Positions 25,539 through 33,041 of a DNA stretch of 33,050 bases are shown piece after piece. The stretch is taken from the NCBI GenBank assembly GCA_022772475.1, contig JALEZQ010000100.1:1-33050 (forward strand), read 5' to 3'. Position numbers and translations under genes: made by a program. How positions within the stretch are numbered: the first letter of the stretch is position 1; every line of letters starts with the position of its first letter. A model generated the notes under the pieces. The model did not search any database. It saw only the letters and a list, made by a program, of their open reading frames with translations, and had not been told where the DNA came from. The stretch comes from Bacteroidales bacterium (lineage in GTDB: Bacteria; Bacteroidota; Bacteroidia; Bacteroidales; Bacteroidaceae).

Positions 25539-25853
25539 ATGGCAAAAATTATCACTGACCAGAATTTTGAGGAACTTGTAGCCTCCGGCCTTCCTTTCGT
25601 CGTAGATTTCTCGGCCACCTGGTGCGGTCCCTGCAAGAAAATTTCCCCCATCATCGACGAACTGGCTACCGAGTATGAAGGCCGCGTCATCATCGGCAAA
25701 TGCGACGTAGACGAGGCCGACGACCTGACCTCGCGCTTCGGCATCCGCTCCGTACCCACGGTGCTCTTCTTCAAGAATGGCGAAGTGGTGGACAAGAACC
25801 TCGGCGCTGCCCCCAAGCAGACCTTCGTCGATAAAATCAACGCTCTGCTCTAA
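25539..25853 (+). CDS. trxA: thioredoxin
   Basis: A canonical cytosolic thioredoxin of 104 aa that reduces protein disulfides using thioredoxin reductase. The active site WCGPC has cysteines at 29 and 32 in VVDFSATWCGPCKKISPI. The cis-Pro motif is IRSVPTVLFFKNGE, and it ends VDKINALL. The frame is open 28 codons upstream, but a consensus promoter lies inside that stretch and homology begins at MAKIITDQNFEE, so 25539 is chosen. It has its own promoter. The acidic small protein gene 33 nt downstream may share the transcript. Unlike the WCQPC copy at 2172-2471, this one matches the surrounding base composition and is probably the housekeeping thioredoxin. Confidence 0.95.
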   Translation: MAKIITDQNFEELVASGLPFVVDFSATWCGPCKKISPIIDELATEYEGRVIIGKCDVDEADDLTSRFGIRSVPTVLFFKNGEVVDKNLGAAPKQTFVDKINALL

Positions 25854-25886
25854 TACCGGCATAGGCCACAACCACAGACCTCTTGT

Positions 25887-26222
25887 ATGGCCATTCTTGA
25901 CGACGACATCGCACGCGATATAGCGGAGGACAACAAGGCCGCCGAATATATCGCCGCCCATCTCGACGACGACCTGAAGGCACGTTATGACGTGGACACG
26001 CTGCTGACGCTCATTGAGGCGTTCACCACCTGTTTGGCCGAAAGCGACATACTGGACGAGAAGCCCGACAGCGACGGCTGCGTCGATTTGCCGCTGACGG
26101 CACTCTCTGAAGAGATTGCCGCCATGCTCTCGCGTGAAGACGTCGGCACCTTCCCCGCGGAAGAGATTGCCGTCCTCTTCGACCTTTGGCTCGACTTTGA
26201 AGAGCAGCAATGGGACAACTGA
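25887..26222 (+). CDS. small acidic protein of unknown function
   Basis: 111 aa, strikingly rich in Asp and Glu, with no signal peptide or membrane segment. It is predicted mainly helical: ILDDDIARDIAEDNKAAEYI, a second helix around VDTLLTLIEAFTTCLAES, then a polar turn (DEKPDSDGC) and a C-terminal half with VGTFPAEEIAVLFDLWLDFE. I do not recognise a named domain. The high acidity could suit a DNA mimic, anti-activator or metal-buffering role, but nothing shows this. It begins 33 nt after trxA and is followed by a good terminator (26279-26312), so trxA and this gene are probably one transcript. Its codon use and G+C-rich third positions match the neighbouring core genes. Confidence 0.75.
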   Translation: MAILDDDIARDIAEDNKAAEYIAAHLDDDLKARYDVDTLLTLIEAFTTCLAESDILDEKPDSDGCVDLPLTALSEEIAAMLSREDVGTFPAEEIAVLFDLWLDFEEQQWDN

Positions 26223-26278
26223 CCCATCGCCCCGAGACTCACAAGTCAGATCCATACTATCCTCTCGTTGAAAAGTAC

Positions 26279-26312
26279 AATCCGTAGTTCCTCATCATTG
26301 GCGCTACGGATT
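26279..26312 (+). terminator. intrinsic-type terminator after the acidic-protein gene
   Basis: A perfect 9-bp stem of AATCCGTAG (26279-26287) and CTACGGATT (26304-26312) with a 16-nt loop, followed by ATTTCTTA. It closes the trxA transcript ahead of the A+T-richer small genes. Confidence 0.65.
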
Positions 26313-26335
26313 ATTTCTTATCCACATAGCTGCAC

Positions 26336-26566
26336 ATGAGCACAGCAGATGAATACGCAATGAAAATTGAAGAAGCCATAGTCTATGTCATCGTTCAGCG
26401 CAATGGAGGGATGACCACCGAACAGATTGCAGGCGCCATCAATCGCCAGAAACTTCATCTTCGGAAAGATGGCAAGCCGGTGACGAGCGCTCAGGTCTAT
26501 GCCGTTATCTGTAGATTCCCCGAAGTGTTTGCCAAAGAAGCCGGACGTATAATGCTCATGATATAA
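26336..26566 (+). CDS. small winged-helix-like protein
   Basis: 76 aa. The pattern of a helix (MKIEEAIVYVIVQRNGG), MTTEQIAGAINRQKL, a basic turn (HLRKDGKPVTSAQVYAVICR) and a closing beta-strand pair (FAKEAGRIMLMI) resembles a compact winged helix-turn-helix. It recalls HARE-HTH domains, where a TxxQI helix precedes a KxGKPVT loop. It could therefore bind DNA as a small regulator or be a free-standing specificity/accessory domain. This is fold-level inference without a search. It ends 14 nt before the TIGR04076-like gene, so the two are probably co-transcribed. Both are more A+T-rich than their surroundings, suggesting later acquisition. Confidence 0.65.
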   Translation: MSTADEYAMKIEEAIVYVIVQRNGGMTTEQIAGAINRQKLHLRKDGKPVTSAQVYAVICRFPEVFAKEAGRIMLMI

Positions 26567-26580
26567 ACGCTAAGAATATA

Positions 26581-26883
26581 ATGAAGAAAGTGAAGATCAC
26601 CGCCATTCGCAAAGTGCAGTATGCCGACTTGATGGCAAGGTATGAGAATGCGATCGAGCACACCTGTGATGTGCGCGAAGGACAGTCGTGGATAAGTACT
26701 GACGGGCAATGCCCGCATGGACTATGTCCTGAGGCATGGAAGACGATGAAGGAGTTTGTCGAAGCCTTGGCTCGCGGAGAAGGAGACTTCTATGATGGAT
26801 GGATGAAAAATCCCTACAGTGCCATGATCAGTTGCAACGATGGTTTTCGTCCCGTAAGTTTCTATATAGAAACGATGGAGTAG
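26581..26883 (+). CDS. TIGR04076-like small protein
   Basis: 100 aa. The start MKKVKITAIRKVQYADLMARY and the segments CPHGLCPEAWKTMKEFVEAL and MISCNDGFRPVSFYIE follow the pattern I recall for the TIGR04076 family (KVKITVxxK, a GFCPWAW-like core, CCTDGxRPVxF). Conserved cysteines at about 29, 44, 49 and 86 could bind metal or a cluster. The family has no established function known to me. The start ATG lies 14 nt after the preceding gene's stop. No signal peptide or membrane segment is present. The gene is A+T-richer than pgk and trxA on either side. Confidence 0.72.
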   Translation: MKKVKITAIRKVQYADLMARYENAIEHTCDVREGQSWISTDGQCPHGLCPEAWKTMKEFVEALARGEGDFYDGWMKNPYSAMISCNDGFRPVSFYIETME

Positions 26884-26964
26884 CGAAAAGACGCATTAGA
26901 GCGCAAGCCGCAATTCCACACCTTTGACAAGCCCTCCGACAAGCAGGGGGCAAAAAAAATCAAA

Positions 26965-27000
26965 TTGACACTCCCCCATACCGATTTTTTTGTATTTTTG
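26965..27000 (+). promoter_or_regulatory. candidate promoter for pgk
   Basis: TATTTTTG (26993-27000) matches the -7 consensus. The closest TTG (26965-26967) gives a 25-bp spacer, longer than usual. pgk starts at 27081, giving a leader of about 75 nt. The 26884-27080 gap otherwise holds only homopolymer-rich sequence. Confidence 0.55.
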
Positions 27001-27080
27001 CCGTTGCGTGTAGGCAGTAGCCAAAGACGCTCATCACGACACTCACACTCATTCATACCTATCAATACATCTTTGTTATC

Positions 27081-28328
27081 ATGAAGATTGACAATTTCAA
27101 TTTCGCAGGCAAGAAAGCCATCGTCCGCGTTGACTTCAACGTACCCCTCGACGAGAACGGCCACGTAACTGACGACACCCGCATCCGCGGTGCTCTCCCC
27201 ACCCTCAAGAAGGTGCTCGCCGACGGCGGTGCGCTCATCATCATGAGCCACATGGGCAAGCCCAAAGGCAAGGTCAACCCCAAATTCTCGCTCAGCCAGA
27301 TTGTGGCTCCCGTCAGCGAGAAACTCGGCGTTGAGGTAAAGTTTGCCCCCGACTGCGCCAAGGCCGCCGAAGCCGCTGCCGCCCTCAAGGCCGGTGAAGT
27401 GCTCCTGCTGGAGAACCTCCGCTTCTATCCCGAGGAAGAAGGCAAGCCTGTTGGCATCGAGAAGACAGACCCCGCCTACGACGAGGCCAAGAAGGCCATG
27501 AAGAGCAGCCAGAAGGAATTTGCCAAGACGCTGGCCAGCTACGCCGACGTCTATGTCAACGACGCCTTCGGTACGGCTCACCGCAAGCACGCTTCGACGG
27601 CTGTCATCGCCGACTACTTCGACGCTGACCACAAGATGCCCGGCTTCCTCATGCAGAAGGAAATCCAGGCTGTTGACAACGTGCTGGGCAACATCAAGCA
27701 CCCCTTCACGGCCATCATGGGCGGTTCGAAGGTCTCCACGAAAATTGGCATCATCGAAAACCTGATGGACAAGGTGGACAACCTCATCCTCTGCGGCGGT
27801 ATGACCTATACCTTCGCCAAAGCCATGGGCGGCGAAGTGGGCCTCTCTATCTGTGAGGAAGACAAGCTCCAGCTGGCTCTCGACATCATGGCCAAGGCTA
27901 AGGCTAAGGGTGTCAACCTCGTGCTCGGTACCGACTGTGTGGCTGCCGACTCGTTCTCGAACGACGCCAACACCCAGGTAGTTCCCGTTAACGCCATCCC
28001 CGAAGGCTGGGAAGGTCTGGACGCCGGTCCCGAAACGCGCAAGCTCTTTGCCGCTGCCATCGAAGGCGCCAAGACCATCCTCTGGAACGGTCCTGCCGGC
28101 GTATTCGAGTTTGACAACTTCACCGGCGGCTCGCGCGCCATTGCCGACGCCATCGCCAAGGCCACTGCCAACGGCGCCTTCTCGCTCATCGGCGGCGGCG
28201 ACTCCGTAGCCTGCATCAACAAGTTCGGCATGGCCGACCAGGTATCGTACATCTCGACGGGCGGCGGCGCTCTGCTGGAAGCCATCGAGGGCAAGGTACT
28301 GCCCGGCATTGCCGCTGTAGCAGAATAA
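27081..28328 (+). CDS. pgk: phosphoglycerate kinase
   Basis: The glycolytic enzyme transferring phosphate from 1,3-bisphosphoglycerate to ADP. 415 aa, in the normal range with a short Bacteroidetes-type insertion. Motifs: [13 protein letters not shown] (substrate loop, about 16-28), [41 protein letters not shown], the [17 protein letters not shown] segment, [10 protein letters not shown], the nucleotide-site [11 protein letters not shown], and [13 protein letters not shown] near the end. Codon use is strongly biased to C-ending codons, as expected for a highly expressed gene. It has its own promoter and a textbook terminator, so it is a single-gene unit. Confidence 0.97.
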   Translation: MKIDNFNFAGKKAIVRVDFNVPLDENGHVTDDTRIRGALPTLKKVLADGGALIIMSHMGKPKGKVNPKFSLSQIVAPVSEKLGVEVKFAPDCAKAAEAAAALKAGEVLLLENLRFYPEEEGKPVGIEKTDPAYDEAKKAMKSSQKEFAKTLASYADVYVNDAFGTAHRKHASTAVIADYFDADHKMPGFLMQKEIQAVDNVLGNIKHPFTAIMGGSKVSTKIGIIENLMDKVDNLILCGGMTYTFAKAMGGEVGLSICEEDKLQLALDIMAKAKAKGVNLVLGTDCVAADSFSNDANTQVVPVNAIPEGWEGLDAGPETRKLFAAAIEGAKTILWNGPAGVFEFDNFTGGSRAIADAIAKATANGAFSLIGGGDSVACINKFGMADQVSYISTGGGALLEAIEGKVLPGIAAVAE

Positions 28329-28346
28329 TCAACGCCTACTCTCTAT

Positions 28347-28380
28347 CGCCCACTCCCCCACCCGGAGAGTGGGCGTTTTT
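28347..28380 (+). terminator. intrinsic terminator of pgk
   Basis: A perfect 9-bp stem CGCCCACTC (28347-28355) and GAGTGGGCG (28367-28375) with an 11-nt loop, followed at once by TTTTT. It lies 18 nt after the pgk stop. It is the clearest terminator in the window. Confidence 0.93.
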
Positions 28381-28415
28381 CCTTTTGCCCAATATGGGCC
28401 TTATGCTCTCCTGAC

Positions 28416-29288
28416 GTGAAACATCCGCTTTTTTCCTTTCTCCTTCTCGCGCTGACCACGCTCGGCACAGCATCATGCAGCAGCAACGGCAGCACAGAAA
28501 GCGCCGACAGCCAAACCGACTCTATCCAAAAGGCCAACGATTCCACGGCGATTATCCTGACGCTCATGCCGGTGACAGACTGTCTGCCGCTCTACTATGC
28601 CCAAGCGCACGGACTCTTTGCGCAGCAGGGCTTAAACGTCGTCATACGCACGCAGACCTCGCTGACGGATGCCGACACGGCCATCGTCAATGCCTCAACC
28701 CATTTCGGCTTTACCGACAGCGCCCGCGTGGCCTGTCAGACGGCGGACAGCATCATGACGCCGGTGCTCAACACGCGCGGAAGCATGGCGCTGGTAACCT
28801 GCGGCAAACTGCGTCTGCGCAAAGCGGACGACCTCAAGTTGCGCACCATCGCCTCCCTGCGCCTGTCGCCATCGTCACGTCTGTGTCACGACCTGTTGAG
28901 CAAGGCCGGCATCATCAAGGAGGACCGGCTGTGCCCGCAGATTGGCGACCTGAAGGTGCGCACCGCCATGCTCAACGAAAACCAGATTGATGCCGCCGTC
29001 CTGCCCGAACCTTTTGTCACCGAGGCGCATAACGCCGGTCACCGCATCATGCCGGGTACGATTACCGCCACGCACAGCGGACGCATCGTGGCCTCACGAC
29101 GGGCCACGGCAAGAAAAGACTATACCCGGCTGTGTGAGGCGCTCACACAATGCTATCAGGCGGCTGCCGACAGCATCAACAAGCAGGGCGCAGCCTCTGT
29201 GCGCGACATTCTGACCCACACCTTCCACCTCAACTCAGCCACCGCAGACAGTCTGCGCCTGCCGGCCTATCCTTCTACCACACCATGA
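28416..29288 (+). CDS. substrate-binding lipoprotein, NMT1/SsuA-like
   Basis: 290 aa, starting at GTG 28416. The signal peptide ends in a lipobox (LGTASC, with Cys21 as the lipidated residue), so it should be membrane-anchored in the periplasm. After a Ser/Asp-rich spacer, the type 2 periplasmic-binding fold is recognisable: the LMPVTDCLPLYYAQAHGLFA strand-helix, GLNVVIRTQTSLTDADTAIV, an FGFTDSARVAC loop and NENQIDAAVLPEPFVTEAH. These match proteins that bind nitrate, sulfonates, HMP and similar ligands. No ABC permease or ATPase gene is adjacent, so its transporter partner is elsewhere or absent. Its stop overlaps the ATG of the next gene (ATGATGA), which implies translational coupling. The ligand cannot be told. 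Confidence 0.85.
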   Translation: MKHPLFSFLLLALTTLGTASCSSNGSTESADSQTDSIQKANDSTAIILTLMPVTDCLPLYYAQAHGLFAQQGLNVVIRTQTSLTDADTAIVNASTHFGFTDSARVACQTADSIMTPVLNTRGSMALVTCGKLRLRKADDLKLRTIASLRLSPSSRLCHDLLSKAGIIKEDRLCPQIGDLKVRTAMLNENQIDAAVLPEPFVTEAHNAGHRIMPGTITATHSGRIVASRRATARKDYTRLCEALTQCYQAAADSINKQGAASVRDILTHTFHLNSATADSLRLPAYPSTTP

Positions 29289-31396
29289 TGAAGCGCGACA
29301 CCTTCACCCCACTCTGCCTGTCTCTCCACCAGGCCATCGAGCGCCATGCCCTTGGCGACGCGCTCTCCGCCCTCCGCGCCTTGGCCACAGGACTCAATAT
29401 GCCTGAGGTCCTGGAGCGCTGCGAACGCATCGAGGAAAACTACCACATGATGGCGGACTACATGGTCCGCGGCTTCCGCGACGACTCGCGCGCCGCCATG
29501 TACGCCGATTTCCTGCGCCAAACTTGCGTAGAGGGCATAAAGGCCGAACGGCAGTTTGCCATCGACGAGGGCCTGAGCCTCTATGCCACAACAAGCCGGG
29601 CACTAAGCCTGCGCAAAGACCTGCCGGGCAGCACGGCATGGATGAATCACGAGAACGTGGCTCCGCGCGACCTCTTCGACATGGTTTGGACCTCGCCCTT
29701 GTGGTCTCAAGCAGAATGCGATGGTGCCACGGCCTACGTAAACGACGCCACACACAGTTCGTTCGACAAAGCGCTGCTCGTCAGCGCTACCATGCTGGCC
29801 ACGCTCCACCACTTCGACGCCAACAAGACCATATGGCTCATCCGTCAGGCACAGCACAGCGACGACGAGGTGCGCATCCGCGCACTCACGGGCGCCGTTC
29901 TCACTACGATATACCACAACAAATGCTACGCGCTGTTTCCCGAAATAGATCAGGCATGGAGCGAACTGCCACGCACCGAAAAGACCGCCGCCGAACTGTT
30001 TGCCCTGCAGGCCGCCCTCATGCTCAGCAGCGAAAGCAAGAAGATTGAGCATAAAATCAACGACGAGTTTCTCATGCCCTTCTACAAGAAAGCGCAAAGT
30101 CTGCGCAAAGCCAACAAGGGGCTGAGTCTCGACTCGCTACGCGACGAACTCTCACGTCTGGATGCCAACCCCGAATGGGAAAAGGAGGAGCGTGCCCTCA
30201 GTCAGCAGATGATGCAGATGGACAAGATGCGCAAGCAGGGCGTAGATGTCTTCCTTGTCTCGTTCAAGATGCTCAAGCAGCAGTTTCCTTTCTTCTCGAC
30301 GGCGGCAAACTGGTTTGCGCCTTTCACCGGCCGCCATCCCGACCTGCCGCACGACGCACAGACGGAACGCATGTGCGGCCTCTTCGACCACATGGGGATG
30401 CTCTGCAACAGCGACCGCTATACGCTCATCCTCACCCTCTCGGCCTTCGCCGCACAGGGGCAGCGCGGCATGGCGATGGACCAGCTCAAGACGCTCATGG
30501 ACCAGCAGGGCGAACTGCCCGCGGAGTTTACGCAGACCGACAGCAAGGCGATGATACGCAGTTATGTGGCGGACCTCTATCGCTACTTCACGCTGTTCCG
30601 CCGCCGCGACATGCAGGTCAACCCCTTTGCCTGCCCCTTGGTGCTCCATGCCTACCCCGCCATTGCCGCCCTTTTCCATACGCCGAAGCGTGCCCACAAA
30701 CTGGGCGATCTGGCCTTCGACCTGGGGCTGTACAATCAGGCCGTGGTCTATTATGGCCAGGCACAGCCTACGGTCTCGCTGTTGCAAAAAGTGGGCTATT
30801 GCCACCAAGTGGCCCACGCATACGACCTTGCCCTCCAGGCCTACGAACGGGCCGAACTCATGGACGGCGACTCGGTATGGACGCTGCGGCATCTGGCGGC
30901 CTGCCTGCGCCTCAAGGGCGACTATCCTGCGGCGCTCAACGTCTATCGCCGCCTCGACACCCTCTGTCCCGAAGATGCCGAGATTGCCCTGCACATGGGC
31001 GAATGCATGTTGCAGCAGGAGCGCTATGACGACGCACGCAAAGTGCTCTTTAAAGCCTATTATCTCAAACAGGACGCGCCGGCAATATGGCGCGCACTGG
31101 CATGGTGCTCTCTCATGACGGACCATGTGGACGAGGCCCGGACGTACTACGCCAAACTGCTGGAGCATGACCCGCGGGCGGAAGACCTGCAGAATGCCGG
31201 CCATGCCGCATGGCTGGCGGGAAGCGCCGGCGAAGCGCTGGGTCTCTACCTCCGCTATATGCACGCCAAGGACAGCGACTACGACCCCGCCCGTCTCTTC
31301 GAAGACGACCGCCACTGGCTCTGTAGTCATGGCATCCAAGACGAAGACATCCGCATCATGTGCGACGTCCTCCACTGGCGACGGCTGGAGATGTAG
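29285..31396 (+). CDS. large TPR protein of unknown function
   Basis: 703 aa from the ATG at 29285, which overlaps the upstream stop. The frame continues 45 codons upstream inside the lipoprotein gene, but that part is a shadow. There is no signal peptide or membrane segment, so it is probably cytoplasmic. It is almost entirely helical. Recognisable TPRs lie in the C-terminal third (about residues 490-660): LGLYNQAVVYYGQAQP, VAHAYDLALQAYERAELMDG, LKGDYPAALNVYRRLDTLCP, LQQERYDDARKVLFKAYYLK and HVDEARTYYAKLLEHDPRAE. The N-terminal two-thirds has helical repeats too degenerate to assign. It matches large TPR proteins found across Bacteroidales without a known role. It is probably co-translated with the lipoprotein and is the last credible gene of the window. 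Confidence 0.82.
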   Translation: MMKRDTFTPLCLSLHQAIERHALGDALSALRALATGLNMPEVLERCERIEENYHMMADYMVRGFRDDSRAAMYADFLRQTCVEGIKAERQFAIDEGLSLYATTSRALSLRKDLPGSTAWMNHENVAPRDLFDMVWTSPLWSQAECDGATAYVNDATHSSFDKALLVSATMLATLHHFDANKTIWLIRQAQHSDDEVRIRALTGAVLTTIYHNKCYALFPEIDQAWSELPRTEKTAAELFALQAALMLSSESKKIEHKINDEFLMPFYKKAQSLRKANKGLSLDSLRDELSRLDANPEWEKEERALSQQMMQMDKMRKQGVDVFLVSFKMLKQQFPFFSTAANWFAPFTGRHPDLPHDAQTERMCGLFDHMGMLCNSDRYTLILTLSAFAAQGQRGMAMDQLKTLMDQQGELPAEFTQTDSKAMIRSYVADLYRYFTLFRRRDMQVNPFACPLVLHAYPAIAALFHTPKRAHKLGDLAFDLGLYNQAVVYYGQAQPTVSLLQKVGYCHQVAHAYDLALQAYERAELMDGDSVWTLRHLAACLRLKGDYPAALNVYRRLDTLCPEDAEIALHMGECMLQQERYDDARKVLFKAYYLKQDAPAIWRALAWCSLMTDHVDEARTYYAKLLEHDPRAEDLQNAGHAAWLAGSAGEALGLYLRYMHAKDSDYDPARLFEDDRHWLCSHGIQDEDIRIMCDVLHWRRLEM

Positions 31397-31570
31397 CACG
31401 GCGACCCGCGAGGACGTACTGCAACCACGACATTGGTGCCACTCTTATCAGAGAGATGTCCGGTCTGAACACCCACGTTTTGCTATAAGATAGCATTGCT
31501 GTCCGGTAAAAGTTTTGCGGTACGGCGAGGGTGTGTCAAAATGAGGATGTTTGAGTGACGGGGCCCGTTA
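31397..31570. other. non-coding stretch after the TPR gene
   Basis: No credible ORF. It contains TGTCCGGT twice (31457-31464 and 31500-31507), a TGCTA/TAGCA hairpin between them, and a GAGGGTGTGTCAAAATGAGG string near 31527-31546 that recalls insertion-sequence ends. No matching second end or transposase is present. Confidence 0.5.
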
Positions 31571-31571
31571 G

Positions 31572-31703
31572 CCCAACTTCAACACCGAACACTATTTTCA
31601 ATCTCAATTCAGCCTGATTCGCCCACGCTCATATGTACAATACATTGAGCAACAATGCCCACTCTCTGCATAGTCCTTGCCAATTGCCTTTGTAATCCCC
31701 ACA
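31572..31703 (+). repeat. left copy of a ~132-bp flanking direct repeat
   Basis: It begins CCCAACTTCAACACCGAACA and ends TTTGTAATCCCCACA (31689-31703). The same two anchors, with small differences, recur at 32911 and 33027-33041. The start-to-end-anchor distance is 117 bp here and 116 bp in the right copy. The middle is diverged but still partly alignable. Confidence 0.65.
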
Positions 31704-31722
31704 GAAGTGGAATTTATGTTGT

Positions 31723-31854
31723 ACCTTCCGGCGAGGAAGAAACCTCATCGTTCTCAGAACGAAGGTGCGGATGGCTGAAGGCCATCCCAAACCCGACGAA
31801 GGCGGGTTGGTCCATAGCCCACGGGCAAGCGACCAAAGGGAGCGGCGCCCTGGG
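31723..31854. repeat. cluster of consecutive stem-loops
   Basis: Successive inverted repeats: ACCTTC (31723-31728) with GAAGGT (31761-31766), enclosing CGTTCT-C-AGAACG (31749-31761). Next are GGATGGC (31769-31775) with GCCATCC (31781-31787), then AACCCG (31790-31795) with CGGGTT (31803-31808). Last is CCCA-c-GGGC (31818-31826) with GCCCTGGG (31847-31854). It looks like a multi-hairpin non-coding element, either a structured RNA or a dispersed palindromic repeat. Confidence 0.65.
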
Positions 31855-31873
31855 TAGGGCCGCCAGAGCCCAC

Positions 31874-31998
31874 GTCGCGCTGTAAGTGCAAAAGTATTAG
31901 TAGAGGGCAACGCCCTCGCTATGCGAAGATGTACTTTTTGAACCCTCGCCCACCGGGGGCGCTGCCTCCTTTTACAACTATTGCACTTACAGCGCGAC
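31874..31998. repeat. 18-bp perfect inverted repeat enclosing 89 bp
   Basis: GTCGCGCTGTAAGTGCAA (31874-31891) and its exact reverse complement (31981-31998). The interior has a GAGGGC-aac-GCCCTC hairpin (31914-31928) and no ORF. Size and ends are MITE-like, but no target-site duplication is visible. Confidence 0.8.
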
Positions 31999-32064
31999 AT
32001 TCCCGGCACAGCCGCGTTCCTGCGGCAAAGAAAAGGCGTCGCGGCTGGCGCCTCGACAAGAACT

Positions 32065-32910
32065 GAGTACCACGTCAATGGACGTGGTACTACTACGCGG
32101 CCTCAGACGCAACGCCTTGGTTTAAGACTTGGTATCGTGGCGGGCGCCAATAGTAGAGCCATGTCCATTGACATGGCTCTCAGTACGTGTTGCGACGTCA
32201 GGAGCAACGCCTATTAAAACGCCTACAAAAAAGGTATCGTGGCTGGACACCACGATGAAGTTCTGAGTACCACGTCAATGGACGTGGTACTACTATGCGG
32301 CCTCAGACGCAACGCCTTGGTTTAAGACTTGGTATCGTGGCGGGCGCCAATAGTAGTGCCACGTCCATTGACGTGGCTCTCAGCACTTGTTGCGACGATA
32401 GGCGCAACGCCTATTAAAACGCCTACAAAAAAAAGGTATCGTGGCTGGACACCACGATGAAGTTCTGAGTACCACGTCAATGGACGTGGTACTACTATGC
32501 GGCCTCAGACGCAACGCCTTGGTTTAAGACTTGGTATCGTGGCTGGACGCCAATAGTAGTGCCACGTCCATTGACGTGGCTCTCAGTACTTGTTGCGACG
32601 ATAGGCGCAACGCCTATTAAAACGCCTACAAAAAAGGTATCGTGGCTGGGCACCACGATGAAGTTCTGAGTACCACGTCAATGGACGTGGTACTACTATG
32701 CGGCCTCAGACGCAACGCCTTGGTTGAAGACTTGGTATCGTGGCTGGACGCCAATAGTAGTGCCATGTCCATTGACGTGGCTCTCAGTACTTGTTGCGAC
32801 GATAGGCGCAACGCCTATTAAAACGCCTACAAAAAAAGGTATCGTGGCTGGGCACCACGATGAAGTTCTGAGTACCACGTCAATGGACGTGGTACTACTA
32901 TGCGGCCTCA
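32065..32910 (+). repeat. tandem array of 200-202 bp units with paired palindromes
   Basis: Four full units start at 32065, 32265, 32467 and 32668, and a 41-bp fifth starts at 32870. They are nearly identical and differ mainly in A-run length (6, 8, 6, 7). Each unit has hairpin 1 (GTACCACGTC-AATG-GACGTGGTAC pairing; 32067-32090 in unit 1). It also has hairpin 2, its inverse with loop CATT (32155-32180 in unit 1). Units 2-4 have a third, ATAGGCG-CAA-CGCCTAT (32398-32414 in unit 2). A last stem, ATCGTGG with CCACGAT, closes each unit. Short ORFs through the array are by-products of the repeats. A diverged half unit precedes it (about 32030-32064). There are no unique spacers, so it is not a CRISPR array. 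Confidence 0.93.
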
Positions 32911-33041
32911 CCCAACTTCAACGCCAAAAACTTTTTTCAATAAATTTTCGGCCCGATTTCGGCCCTCCATTCTTGCAACTTACTGAACCTCAATGACGGC
33001 TTCCGGAGAAGCCCGCGCCGAAGGCGTTTGTAATACCCACA
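32911..33041 (+). repeat. right copy of the ~132-bp flanking direct repeat
   Basis: It starts abruptly inside the fifth tandem unit (after GCGGCCTCA) with CCCAACTTCAACGCCAAAAA and ends TTTGTAATACCCACA (33027-33041), mirroring the copy at 31572-31703. No gene is visible from here to the window end. Confidence 0.65.

Noticed and set aside
26925..26968. Terminator-like GCCCTC..GGGGGC stem followed by an A-run, before pgk
   Set aside because: The homopolymer is A on the plus strand, and on the minus strand the T-run precedes the stem, so it fits neither direction as an intrinsic terminator.
31527..31546. Insertion-sequence end (GTGTGTCAAAATGAGG-like string)
   Set aside because: There is only a resemblance from memory: no partner inverted repeat, transposase or target duplication could be found.
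32065..32910. CRISPR array
   Set aside because: Units are about 200 bp and nearly identical throughout, with no unique spacers, and no cas gene is in the window.
32626..32996. Short ORFs running through the tandem repeats on both strands
   Set aside because: The same peptides recur in several frames because of the repeats and palindromes; there are no ribosome-binding sites or domain features.
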